A stretch of DNA of 30,232 nucleotides from positions 1-30,232 of IMG/VR virus record IMGVR_UViG_3300042691_003868. One strand, 5' to 3'. Positions within the stretch are counted from its first letter, which is position 1; each line of letters starts with the position of its first letter. Source of the stretch: a virus. Shown piece after piece: positions 1 through 8,381 of this stretch. Below the pieces are notes generated by a model. The model did no database searches, had not been told where the DNA came from, and saw only the letters and a program-made list of their open reading frames with translations. The position numbers and the translations under genes were made by a program.

Positions 1-2
1 GT

Positions 3-2132
3 AGCACATCCCAAGATATTACTGCTTACGCCGATACCGGAAATGGGTTCCGTGTATACACAAACGGCAACAACGAACGTATGCGCATCGATAGCAGCGG
101 CAACGTCGGGATTGGTACGGCTACACCTGATGTATTTGGTCGTTTTTACACTCGTTCGGTGGGCATCAATTCTTCCGGCACGTCGATGCTGCAAATCAAC
201 GGCACGACCTATGGTGGTATTGATTTAGGCTTTAACGGCACTCGCACGGCAACTATGCTTGCAGAAACGGGTGGCCTCTTTATCCAGACAGTCACTGCTG
301 CGGCCATGTCTCTGGGCACAAACGGCTTAGAACGCATGCGGATTGACACCAGCGGCAACGTCGGGATTGGTACGAGTTCGCCGGGGGATAAGCTAACAGT
401 TAGCGGCACTAATACTGGTGTAGGTATTTCAGGGGGTACTGGCTCAGCTGGTTCTCCTGCCTACACAAACCTTAATTTCCGTGGGTTTTCTAGTAATCGC
501 ACAGCGGTAATTCGCTCCTTTGACCAGAGCGGAAGTTTTGCAGCAAGCGGTGGGCTTGAGTTTCTTGTAAACCAAAATATGCTTGCTGACACGCTAACCT
601 CCGTGATGCGTATCACTGCTGACCTCAACGTCGGGATTGGTACGAGTGCGCCGGTCACAAGGTTGCATGTATCTCAAAGCAACTCAGGTGATTACGCTTC
701 AGTTGCCTTGCTCTCAAACAGCGCAGACGCAGCGGCAGACCGCACTGGTATCTACGGCTCGCCCGCTCCGGGCACCGCAAACCCATATCGCGGCGGCATT
801 ACTTTCTGGCCCGGTTCCTCTGGGGCTGTCTCGATACACACTGGGAATAACGCCACCCCCGGTGCCGGTGAGCGCGTTCGCATCGACGGTACGAACGGCA
901 ACGTCGGGATTGGTACGACCACCCCTGCTGAAAAGCTAAGTGTCGCGGGAGCCATTCGTGTACACACCAATTCTAGCGCAGGGTTTACGCTTGATACAAA
1001 GGGTGGCTTGTTTGACTTTGTTCCAGCAAGCAACAACGTCCGACTTGGGTATGTCCCCGGCACATCAGGGGTGAATACAGGTATCTTGACTTTTGTAGTT
1101 GGCAGCGGCTCAGAAGCCATGCGCATAACCAGCGCGGGCAACGTCGGGATTGGTACGACTGCTCCAGCAACGAAGCTGCAAATCCAAGAAACTACGGGGA
1201 CATCAGGATTTGAGAGTGGGTTATCGTTGACAAACGCTGTTGACAGCAACTTATTCCTACAGATAACTGGTTCGGCTAGCGCCGACAAACGGGCGCTTAT
1301 CTCCACCAGCACAGTAACACCTATTGCGTTTGCCACTAACTCTGTAGAACGTATGCGCATCGACGCCAGCGGTAACGTCGGGATTAATTCTACCCCTAGT
1401 GCTTGGAGTTCTGGGTATAGGGCGCTTCAGATTGCCGGTCAGGGCGCTGGGTTATTTGCTAACACTACAGTTTCTCAGGCCATTCTTGGGTCAAACGGCT
1501 ACTATAACGGAACCAACTGGATATATAATAACAGCGACACCGCCGGTCAGTATTGGGTTGACGGAAACGTCCATAAGTGGTTCAACGCCGCTGGTGGGTC
1601 ATCCGGGTCTACCATCAGCTTCACAGAACGTATGCGCATCGACAGCAGCGGCAACTTGCTGGTGGGGACGACGGCTGCGTTATCTAACCCGACCACCGGC
1701 ATTACCTTCTTACCTGCGTCCGGCGCGTCGAACGCCGGAATTGGCCATGTAACTGGAACTGCGTCTGGTACAGGCTACCTGTATTTTGCGTTTAATGGCG
1801 GCAACATCGGCTCCATCACGCAAGACGGCACAACGGGAGTTCTTTACAACACATCCTCTGACGTTCGCCTAAAAGATAACATCACTGACGCGGATGACGC
1901 CGCCAGCCTGATTGACGCGCTTCAAGTACGGAAGTTTGATTGGAAGGCTGACGGCACGCATCAACGCTACGGCTTCGTGGCGCAAGAACTTGTCACCGTT
2001 GCACCAGAGGCAGTCAGTCAACCAGCAGACCCAGACGATATGATGGGTGTGGACTACTCGAAACTGGTCCCGATGCTGGTCAAGGAAATTCAATCGCTCC
2101 GCGCCCGCGTGGCACAACTAGAAGGAAACTAA
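3..2132 (+). CDS. Tail fibre with S74 self-cleaving chaperone domain (5' partial)
   Basis: The frame is open from base 3, so the N-terminus lies outside the window. The ATG at 81 sits inside a repeat module and is unlikely to be the start. The visible 709 residues contain seven modules of the type (E)RMRIDSSGNVGIGTxxP, spaced 78-93 residues apart and joined by Gly/Ser/Thr-rich beta-type sequence. The C-terminus is a Peptidase_S74 intramolecular chaperone. It has a Ser-Asp-Val-Arg-Leu-Lys motif with Ser at 1857-1859 and Lys at 1872-1874, the five-residue spacing of the known Ser/Lys dyad, followed by DNI, the FVAQEL motif and a terminal coiled coil (LVPMLVKEIQSLRARVAQLE). In this family the chaperone drives trimer folding and then cuts itself off, here predicted at 1859/1860, releasing about 90 residues. 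The role is host-receptor adhesion at the tail. The family assignment is firm; the receptor is unknown. Confidence 0.93.
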   Translation, partial: STSQDITAYADTGNGFRVYTNGNNERMRIDSSGNVGIGTATPDVFGRFYTRSVGINSSGTSMLQINGTTYGGIDLGFNGTRTATMLAETGGLFIQTVTAAAMSLGTNGLERMRIDTSGNVGIGTSSPGDKLTVSGTNTGVGISGGTGSAGSPAYTNLNFRGFSSNRTAVIRSFDQSGSFAASGGLEFLVNQNMLADTLTSVMRITADLNVGIGTSAPVTRLHVSQSNSGDYASVALLSNSADAAADRTGIYGSPAPGTANPYRGGITFWPGSSGAVSIHTGNNATPGAGERVRIDGTNGNVGIGTTTPAEKLSVAGAIRVHTNSSAGFTLDTKGGLFDFVPASNNVRLGYVPGTSGVNTGILTFVVGSGSEAMRITSAGNVGIGTTAPATKLQIQETTGTSGFESGLSLTNAVDSNLFLQITGSASADKRALISTSTVTPIAFATNSVERMRIDASGNVGINSTPSAWSSGYRALQIAGQGAGLFANTTVSQAILGSNGYYNGTNWIYNNSDTAGQYWVDGNVHKWFNAAGGSSGSTISFTERMRIDSSGNLLVGTTAALSNPTTGITFLPASGASNAGIGHVTGTASGTGYLYFAFNGGNIGSITQDGTTGVLYNTSSDVRLKDNITDADDAASLIDALQVRKFDWKADGTHQRYGFVAQELVTVAPEAVSQPADPDDMMGVDYSKLVPMLVKEIQSLRARVAQLEGN
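81..1675 (+). repeat. In-frame tail-fibre repeat modules with a conserved 19-bp core
   Basis: The 19-base string caacgtcgggattggtacg occurs at 101-119, 356-374, 626-644, 899-917 and 1139-1157, with a degraded copy at 1373 and a more diverged one at about 1652. All spacings (255, 270, 273, 240, 234 and 279) are multiples of three. The repeat encodes N-V-G-I-G-T inside each MRID..GNVGIGT module. Nucleotide identity is tighter than the protein motif requires, which suggests recent duplication or gene conversion. Confidence 0.9.
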
Positions 2133-2135
2133 GAC

Positions 2136-2465
2136 ATGCCTATCACTAACACATGGTCCGTAGTTCAGATGGATTGCTACCCAGAACTGGACGGCGATAC
2201 CGACGTAGTATTCACCGTACACTGGACCCTTAATGGAACAGACGGCACGTACAACGGCAGCGTATATGGCTCGGTCGGCGTCACACTCGACGCAGGTGCG
2301 ACGTTCACACCATATGCAGACCTCACCGAAGCGCAGGTCATTGGCTGGGTGCAAGATGCACTTGGCGAAGAGCAAGTTGCAAGCTATGAAGCAAACGTGG
2401 CCCAGCAGATTGCAAACCAAATCAATCCTCCTGTTGTCACACCCCCGTTACCATGGAGTGAATAA
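2136..2465 (+). CDS. Small conserved phage protein, 109 aa, function unknown
   Basis: The protein begins MPITNTWSVVQMDCYPE, continues with a beta-rich domain (VVFTVHWTLNGTDGTYNGSVYGSV), then a helical stretch (LTEAQVIGWVQDAL), and ends in a proline-rich tail (NPPVVTPPLPW). I recognise this type as a small protein found in tail-fibre neighbourhoods of many uncultured marine and freshwater phages, but I know no function. It starts 3 bases after the fibre stop, with a GAAGGAA ribosome-binding site inside the end of the fibre gene. Its stop overlaps the next start as TAATG (2463-2467), which suggests translational coupling. A virion or fibre-accessory role is inferred from position only. Confidence 0.75.
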   Translation: MPITNTWSVVQMDCYPELDGDTDVVFTVHWTLNGTDGTYNGSVYGSVGVTLDAGATFTPYADLTEAQVIGWVQDALGEEQVASYEANVAQQIANQINPPVVTPPLPWSE

Positions 2466-2626
2466 TGGAAATCGAAATCAAGCTACACGTAGAAGAAGTT
2501 AACGCCGTATTGCAGACGCTTGGCAACCTGCCGACGTCTTCAGGTGCATGGCCTCTTGTAGTGAAAATCAAGGAACAGGCGGAAGCTCAAGTAGGCGCTC
2601 CGCAGGATGATGTAGAAGGGGGCTAA
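2465..2626 (+). CDS. Short ORF, 53 aa, function unknown
   Basis: The start codon overlaps the upstream stop (TAATG) and the ORF ends at TAA 2624-2626, directly against the GTG start of the next gene. The protein begins MEIEIKLHVEEVNAVLQTLG and ends QDDVEGG. It looks like a strand followed by a helix, and is acidic. The one-base overlap upstream and zero-base gap downstream fill the space exactly, which is the main argument that it is real. Short proteins of this kind (IEIKLHVEEVN..L..LG.LP) recur beside phage tail genes, but I know no function. Confidence 0.7.
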   Translation: MEIEIKLHVEEVNAVLQTLGNLPTSSGAWPLVVKIKEQAEAQVGAPQDDVEGG

Positions 2627-4558
2627 GTGTCCTTCATCAAGCTTCAGTTTAAGCCGGGTGTTAACCGGGACCAGACCGACTATTCTAACGAAGGCGGCTG
2701 GAGGGAGTGTGATAAAATACGCTTCCGTTCCGGTTACCCCGAGAAGCTTGGCGGCTGGCTAAAATCCGCGCCTGACCCATTCATCGGCTATTGCAGGCAG
2801 ATGCTAAACTGGGTTACTTCTTACTCTGATGATATGCTTGCGATGGGCACGGACGTAAAAGTCTACATCGAAATCGCAGGTAACTACTACGACATAACCC
2901 CGCTGCGCGCTATTGACCCGGTGCTAGACTCACCGGACACAGACAACTGCATAAACACCACTAACGGCCAAGCTAAGGTCACAGTGAACTTAGGCGCAGT
3001 TGCCCATGGCGCGCAGACGGGGGATTATGTAACTATTTCTGGGGTTACGGGTTCCGGCTCACCATCCAATATCGGTGGTATTCCAATCACTGAGATTAAC
3101 GGCAATTACCCAATTACCGTCGTAGACCCATTTATATTCACCTACACTGTTAGCACAAGTGCGACATCTACCGTAACCGGCTCGGGTGGTACAGCCATCG
3201 ACCTTGCGTTCGAACTTAGCCCCGGTTTTCCTATCAGCGTATTTGGTTATGGCTGGGGTACAGGCACTTGGGGTCGTGGTACATGGGGCACTGGCTCTGC
3301 GTATCCGATAGCGCTGCAACAGCGCGACTGGTGGTTTGATAACTTCGACAACGACCTTGTAATGAACTTCCGCAACGGCGAGGGTTACTGGTGGACGCGT
3401 GGACTTACAGACGACCCGACAAACGCGCTAAATACTCGTGCTATTAGTTTATCAGCTTACGCTACTACGCAAGGGTTCACAGCTGCGTCGGTCCCTGTTA
3501 AAATTATGCAGTTGCTGGTATCACAGCAAGACAGGCACTTGATTGCATTTGGCGCGGTGCCTTTCGGTTCGGTAGACCCTGATGATTTTGACCCCATGCT
3601 TATACGCTGGGCTGACCAAGACACGCCGGGTGACTGGACGCCTTCACAGACTAATTCTGCAGGCGACATACGTGTTTCTCGCGGCTCACGTATCATACGC
3701 GCTCTGCCTACACGGCAGGAAATCATAGTCTGGACAGACAGCCACCTGTACACACTGCAGTTTCTTGGCACGACCGACGTATTCGGGCTGCAGGAGTATG
3801 CGGATAATATCTCCATTATGTCGCCACGGTCGATGGCTACGGCGGCTAACACCACATACTGGATGGGGCAGGACAAGTTCTATGCCTATACCGGTCGCGT
3901 CGAGACGCTGCCTTGCACCTTGCGTAACCACGTATTCAATGACTTCAATCTTCAGCAAGCCGACCAAGTTATATGTGGTACTAACGAGCAGTGGAACGAA
4001 GTCTGGTGGTTCTACCCCACCGCAGATAGCGACTATAACAACGCCTATGTGGTCTACAACCACCTCGAACGTATCTGGTATTATGGCTATATACCCCGCA
4101 CAGCGTGGCTCGACACTTCTATACGCTACTACCCGCAAGCTGCGAACACGACGGGCGGTGCAACCAGTGGCTACTTATACTCCCACGAACTTGGGGTAAA
4201 TGACGACGAGTTGCCTATGGACAGCTACATCCAGTCGTCTGACTTTGACCTCGATGACGGCGACAACTTCATGCTCACTAGGCGTATGATACCCGACATA
4301 AGCTTTGACGGCTCGACTGCTGAAGCTCCAGAAGTGACGCTGACTGTTCGGCCACGCAACTTCCCCGGTAGTGCGTTCCGTGTGGACCCTGCGGATAGCC
4401 AGCGTGTTATTGAGACTTCAGTCGGTGCTTATACAGACCAAGTGTTTGTCCGTGCCCGTGCACGTCAGATGGCGCTAAAAGTTTCTTCCGGTGAGCTTGG
4501 GGTACAGTGGCAGTTAGGTGCACCGCGCCTAGACGCACGACCTGACGGACGCCGCTAA
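2627..4558 (+). CDS. Virion hub-like beta-structure protein, 643 aa
   Basis: The start is GTG, immediately after the preceding stop. The N-terminus (FKPGVNRDQTDYSNEGGWRE, then KIRFRSGYPEKLGGW) is a hallmark of a large structural protein found near tail genes in many podovirus-like phages. Residues about 108-190 form an inserted beta domain (VAHGAQTGDYVTISGV, then ITVVDPFIFTYTV) resembling the FCCH-like domain often detected in phage structural proteins. The remainder is rich in Trp, Gly and Tyr strands, consistent with a beta-propeller or tail-hub fold. It may correspond functionally to a P22 gp10-like stabilisation protein or a T7-like tubular protein; I cannot decide between these. The stop overlaps the next start as TAATG (4556-4560). 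Confidence 0.75.
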   Translation: MSFIKLQFKPGVNRDQTDYSNEGGWRECDKIRFRSGYPEKLGGWLKSAPDPFIGYCRQMLNWVTSYSDDMLAMGTDVKVYIEIAGNYYDITPLRAIDPVLDSPDTDNCINTTNGQAKVTVNLGAVAHGAQTGDYVTISGVTGSGSPSNIGGIPITEINGNYPITVVDPFIFTYTVSTSATSTVTGSGGTAIDLAFELSPGFPISVFGYGWGTGTWGRGTWGTGSAYPIALQQRDWWFDNFDNDLVMNFRNGEGYWWTRGLTDDPTNALNTRAISLSAYATTQGFTAASVPVKIMQLLVSQQDRHLIAFGAVPFGSVDPDDFDPMLIRWADQDTPGDWTPSQTNSAGDIRVSRGSRIIRALPTRQEIIVWTDSHLYTLQFLGTTDVFGLQEYADNISIMSPRSMATAANTTYWMGQDKFYAYTGRVETLPCTLRNHVFNDFNLQQADQVICGTNEQWNEVWWFYPTADSDYNNAYVVYNHLERIWYYGYIPRTAWLDTSIRYYPQAANTTGGATSGYLYSHELGVNDDELPMDSYIQSSDFDLDDGDNFMLTRRMIPDISFDGSTAEAPEVTLTVRPRNFPGSAFRVDPADSQRVIETSVGAYTDQVFVRARARQMALKVSSGELGVQWQLGAPRLDARPDGRR

Positions 4559-5502
4559 TGGCACTTGATAGGTTTAAGGCCGCGCCGCTACCCAACGCTC
4601 CAACAGAATACGACCCGCAGTATATGCGGCAGTTTATGCGCGTCATAGAAAACTACTTCTCCCAGCTGGACTCGCGCACACCCAACAATGCGCAGAAGTA
4701 TACAGCCGACGAGTTTGTAGGTGGCAGCTTTAGCGGCACTTCGATAAACGCGACCAGCGTTGCCACGACGACCCTAAGCGCGGTGCAGGCGCAGATTAAC
4801 TACCAAGACTCCGACGGCATTCGTACCTCTGCGTTGATTTCGGATGGCCACCGTAACGGCGCTCAGATTTCAGACCAAATCATGACGAACCGGCTTTACG
4901 CCGACTTCCTCTATGGTGATGGCCGTTACGTATCGACATCATATAACCAGCTAACGAGCGACCAAGACCAGACCGCTGCGAGTGTGGCCGTTGCTTATGC
5001 ACTTACTCTTAACGGTGACGAGTTTCCCAACGGCATCTCCATCGTCAGTAGTTCACGCATAACCTTTGCGCAGCAGGGCATCTATAATGTGTCCTATAGC
5101 ATCCAGTTCAAGAACACGACCAACGACCAGCAGGACATCGACATTTGGCTGCGGTACAACGGGACTGACATCGCCAATTCTAACAGTCGGTTTACCATAC
5201 CGTCGCGTAAATCTGCGGGGGACCCGTCGCATCTTATTGCCGTAACACCTATCGTGGTCGATATTCCTGCGGACAATGGCTATATCGAAATTATGTGGCG
5301 CGTCGAGAATACAGGCGTGTCGATTGAGCACTTTCCTGCGGTCGCTGCCAGCCCCGGTGTAACCCCTGCAATCCCAGCTACACCATCTGCGATTATAGGT
5401 ATTACGCATGTTTCGGCACAATTTCCGCCGGTAACACGAGTAGCACCACTTCCGGTCTTTGGTTTTGGTGAAATTGGCGCTATAAGCGTAATCACAAGAT
5501 AG
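4558..5502 (+). CDS. Structural protein with virion-attachment-like N-terminus and jelly-roll-like C-terminus, 314 aa
   Basis: The N-terminus (LPNAPTEYDPQYMRQFMRVI, then ENYFSQLD) is a helical segment common to phage tail or head appendage proteins and is probably the virion-attachment part. Residues about 125-295 are strand-rich, with the pattern ITFAQQGIYNVSYSIQF, then QDIDIWLRYNGTDI, then IEIMWRVENTGVSIEH. This is what is expected of a TNF/C1q-like jelly roll as used in phage adhesins and head fibres. A proline/alanine loop (ASPGVTPAIPATPSA) precedes the last strand. The start is coupled to the upstream stop by TAATG. A surface-exposed adhesin or decoration role is inferred from fold appearance and position. 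Confidence 0.7.
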   Translation: MALDRFKAAPLPNAPTEYDPQYMRQFMRVIENYFSQLDSRTPNNAQKYTADEFVGGSFSGTSINATSVATTTLSAVQAQINYQDSDGIRTSALISDGHRNGAQISDQIMTNRLYADFLYGDGRYVSTSYNQLTSDQDQTAASVAVAYALTLNGDEFPNGISIVSSSRITFAQQGIYNVSYSIQFKNTTNDQQDIDIWLRYNGTDIANSNSRFTIPSRKSAGDPSHLIAVTPIVVDIPADNGYIEIMWRVENTGVSIEHFPAVAASPGVTPAIPATPSAIIGITHVSAQFPPVTRVAPLPVFGFGEIGAISVITR

Positions 5503-5510
5503 GATACGAG

Positions 5511-8381
5511 ATGACGGACACGCGCACCATGCCACCGATTATTAACTCAGCGTCGAATGCTTCAGTAACAGGGTCTGCTCCCCAGCTTGGTGCTATGGTT
5601 CCCGGCACTACTGGCGGTATGCCTGCGGTTGGTGGTCTGTCCGTAACTCAGAACCCTATGGCTAAGCAGCTACAGAGCTACGGTCGTGGCGACGACAAGA
5701 TGCTCGTGCATATGACCCCCGGTGAAGTCAACGGGCTGCAGCAGCTAGCTATGGCGCATGGCGGCTCTCTTACAATCAACCCACATACTGGTCTGCCCGA
5801 AGCTGGCTGGCTCGGTAAACTTCTTCCAACACTTATCGGCTTCGGTCTTGCTGCTACTGGTGTCGGTGCCCCACTCGCTGCTGGTATGGTAGCCGCAGGA
5901 CAGACTGCACTTACTGGAGACTTGAGCAAAGGTCTTATGGCTGGCCTCGGTGCCTTCGGTGGTGCTGGTCTTGCTGGCGCTGTTGGTGCTGGCGGCTCTA
6001 TTCTTGGCGGTAATGCCGCTGGCTTGTTGGGTGATAGTGCCGGAATGTTCGGGGCCAATATGGGTGCCGGTACTGTTGCACCTACCCTTACCAGTGCCGC
6101 AGGCGCAGTGAGCAGCCCAGCCTTAGCTGTCACTAATGGTGCTATTGGGTCGGGTACTAATATCGCTGGCCTAGCGTCGAATGCTGCTACTACCGCTGGC
6201 ACCACTGCTCCAGCTGCTGGTGGTTTGCTCTCCAAGTTCGGGCAAAGTGTAACTCAGGGGCTACCTGCTGGCACTCCCGGCATGATAACTAAAGCTGCGC
6301 CTATGCTGGCTGGTACAGGATTGCTTAGCTCTGTGTCAGGCGCGATGCAGCCGAAGATGCCCACTTACAACGAAGAGGACGAATATAAGTCCAACTATAA
6401 TGGCCCGTATGTGCCCGGTAAGCGTGAGCTGTCTTTCCAATCTCCAGCGCAGATGCAGGCTTCTGGCGGCGCGGAGCATAAGTACTTTACTCCATCTAAC
6501 CCACCGCCTCGTTCAGTAAATGAGCTAACCCCCGAAGAGCGGGCCCAGTATGGGTTTGCCGAGGGCGGTCTTGCATCACTGCCAGCATCCAATGATTTTC
6601 AGTCTATGGTGAACTATTTTAGTGCAAATAGTCCCGGTGCTATAACTGCGTCGATGCGGCCTGATTACGCTGGCCTTCCCCCTTCCGGGGCCGGGGAGAT
6701 AATGAGCTTTAACCGCCCTTCCACAAATCTAATCCCTAACCCTAACCCAATAGCGGGTGGCGGTGGTGGCGGTAACGCTACTGGTGGTTTCGGGGGGTAC
6801 GATGAAGCTTTCCTCACCGGCCTATACGACCGGTTTGGGCGTATGGAAGACAGCATAATTAACCCTGACTACAGTGCGCTTGATGACCGGTTTGGACGGC
6901 TTGAAAGCCGCTTTGGTGAGCAGTTGGGGCAGATAGACTCAGGTATTGACGACCGGTTTAACCAGTACGACTCCCGGTTCAATATCATGCAGGACTCTAT
7001 AACTCCGGCGCTTACCGGTATCAACGACCGGTTTGGGCAGCTTGAGAACAACTTTGCTAGCCAGTTCAACCAGCTGGACTCGGGGCTAAACAACCGGCTT
7101 GGGCAGGTTGAGACTAACTTCGCTGACCAGTTTAACAATATAGACTCTGGCCTCAATAACCGGTTTGGGCAGCTTGAGAACAACTTTGCTAGCCAGTTCA
7201 ACCAGCTGGACTCGGGGCTAAACAACCGGCTTGGGCAGGTTGAGACTAACTTTGCCGACCAGTTCAACCAAATAGACTCCGGTCTAAATGACCGGTTTAA
7301 CCAGATAGACTCACGGTTTAATACGCTGCCCACTACTGACTTGAGTGGGGTCTACGACCGGTTTGGGCAGCTGGAAAATAGGTTTGGTGAGCAGATAGGG
7401 CAGCTAGACTCTGAACTCGACAACCAGCTGGGGCAGATAAATTCGCGCTTCGACAGCATCCCGTCCACCGACTTGAGCGGTGTTTACTCACAGCTGGGCA
7501 ATTTGGACTCACGTCTAAGCAACATGCCAGCCACTGACTTGAGTGGGGTGTACGACCAGTTGGGGCAGATAAACTCACGTTTTGAAAGTATCCCATCCAC
7601 TGACCTTAGTGGGGTTTACGACCAGTTGGGAAGCCTAGACTCACGTCTGAGCAACATGCCTGCACCTGCAGCTACGGACCTAAGCGGTGTCTACGACCGT
7701 CTTGGACAAATCGACTCGCGCTTCAACAGCCTGCCCACACCTGCAGCTACCGACTTGAGCGGAGTTTACGACCGTCTTGGGCAAATCGACTCACGCTTCA
7801 ATAGCCTGCCTTCACCCGCAGCTACGGACCTGAGTGGGGTCTACGACCGGTTGGGGCAGATTGACTCGCGCTTCGATGCTATACCTACACCTGCATCCAC
7901 CGACCTAAGTGGGGTATACGCCCAGTTACAGCAGCTGCAGGACCAGCTTGCTGCGTCCCGGCAGGCACCTACTGACGTACCTAGTGGCATGCAGTCGTAT
8001 GATAACTTCGGTGAATTTGCCCGTGGCGGTGAAGTAGACATGCGTAACGGCTCTTTTGTCGTAGACGCACGTACCGTATCGGAACTCGGTAATGGCAGCA
8101 GTAATGCAGGTATGGAGCTTCTGGCCCGCATGGGCGGACGCCCACTGCAAGGACCCGGTGACGGAGTAAGCGACTCGATACGCGCACGTATCGGTGGCAA
8201 GCAGGAAGCACGTGTCGCCCGCGACGAAGTACTGTTCACACCAGAAGCAGTTAAACGCATAGGCGGTGGTAGCGATAAGCGCGGCACTGCCAAACTATAC
8301 TCCCTGATGGATAAGGCCCATAAAGCACGCAAGAAAGCGAAGCGCGGCGAAGACACTAAAGTTCGGAAAGGTCTAGCATGA
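5511..8381 (+). CDS. Large internal-virion or ejection-type protein with coiled-coil repeats, 956 aa
   Basis: A weak AGGA ribosome-binding site precedes the ATG. Residues about 60-90 hold a motif familiar from uncultured phage virion genes (MLVHMTPGEVNGLQQLAMAH). Residues about 100-245 are a hydrophobic Gly/Ala-rich stretch, suited to membrane insertion. A Gly run (GGGGGGN) leads into residues about 433-800. These consist of 22-residue units of the type DRFGQLENNFASQFNQLDSG, then eight TDLSGVY units of 22-25 residues, predicted to form long helical or coiled-coil rods. The C-terminus is basic (HKARKKAKRGEDTKVRKG), which could contact DNA. Short FAEGGLASL and FARGGEVDM motifs flank the repeats. 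It heads the presumed ejection module and ends in an ATGA overlap with the GNAT-like gene. A tape-measure role is a less likely alternative. Confidence 0.72.
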   Translation: MTDTRTMPPIINSASNASVTGSAPQLGAMVPGTTGGMPAVGGLSVTQNPMAKQLQSYGRGDDKMLVHMTPGEVNGLQQLAMAHGGSLTINPHTGLPEAGWLGKLLPTLIGFGLAATGVGAPLAAGMVAAGQTALTGDLSKGLMAGLGAFGGAGLAGAVGAGGSILGGNAAGLLGDSAGMFGANMGAGTVAPTLTSAAGAVSSPALAVTNGAIGSGTNIAGLASNAATTAGTTAPAAGGLLSKFGQSVTQGLPAGTPGMITKAAPMLAGTGLLSSVSGAMQPKMPTYNEEDEYKSNYNGPYVPGKRELSFQSPAQMQASGGAEHKYFTPSNPPPRSVNELTPEERAQYGFAEGGLASLPASNDFQSMVNYFSANSPGAITASMRPDYAGLPPSGAGEIMSFNRPSTNLIPNPNPIAGGGGGGNATGGFGGYDEAFLTGLYDRFGRMEDSIINPDYSALDDRFGRLESRFGEQLGQIDSGIDDRFNQYDSRFNIMQDSITPALTGINDRFGQLENNFASQFNQLDSGLNNRLGQVETNFADQFNNIDSGLNNRFGQLENNFASQFNQLDSGLNNRLGQVETNFADQFNQIDSGLNDRFNQIDSRFNTLPTTDLSGVYDRFGQLENRFGEQIGQLDSELDNQLGQINSRFDSIPSTDLSGVYSQLGNLDSRLSNMPATDLSGVYDQLGQINSRFESIPSTDLSGVYDQLGSLDSRLSNMPAPAATDLSGVYDRLGQIDSRFNSLPTPAATDLSGVYDRLGQIDSRFNSLPSPAATDLSGVYDRLGQIDSRFDAIPTPASTDLSGVYAQLQQLQDQLAASRQAPTDVPSGMQSYDNFGEFARGGEVDMRNGSFVVDARTVSELGNGSSNAGMELLARMGGRPLQGPGDGVSDSIRARIGGKQEARVARDEVLFTPEAVKRIGGGSDKRGTAKLYSLMDKAHKARKKAKRGEDTKVRKGLA
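7027..7252 (+). repeat. Perfect 94-bp direct repeat pair, 132-bp period
   Basis: Bases 7027-7120 and 7159-7252 read as identical over 94 bases (both begin accggtttgggcag and end gactaactt). The offset of 132 bases equals 44 codons, i.e. two 22-residue coiled-coil units, so the duplication keeps frame. Related but diverged copies lie on both sides. The perfect identity implies recent duplication or ongoing conversion inside the 956-aa virion gene. Confidence 0.9.
7335..7919 (+). repeat. Eight tandem TDLSGVY repeats
   Basis: The heptapeptide TDLSGVY occurs eight times between 7335 and 7919, usually followed by (D)xLGQIDSRF and a Pro-containing linker. Early units are 22 residues long. The later four carry a PAA or PAS insertion, giving 25 residues. 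The first interval is longer because extra coiled-coil units are inserted. The units resemble a rigid helical rod with proline hinges. Confidence 0.9.

Noticed and set aside
81-83. ATG at 81 as the start of the fibre gene
   Set aside because: The frame is open to base 3 and this ATG lies inside a repeat module (ERMRID), so the gene starts outside the window.
752-1360. 202-codon open frame on the - strand
   Set aside because: It is antisense to the fibre repeats and shows no domain pattern.
101-1400. Regularly spaced 19-bp repeats as a CRISPR array
   Set aside because: The intervals are 234-273 bases, all multiples of three, and the repeats encode a protein motif within a continuous fibre reading frame.
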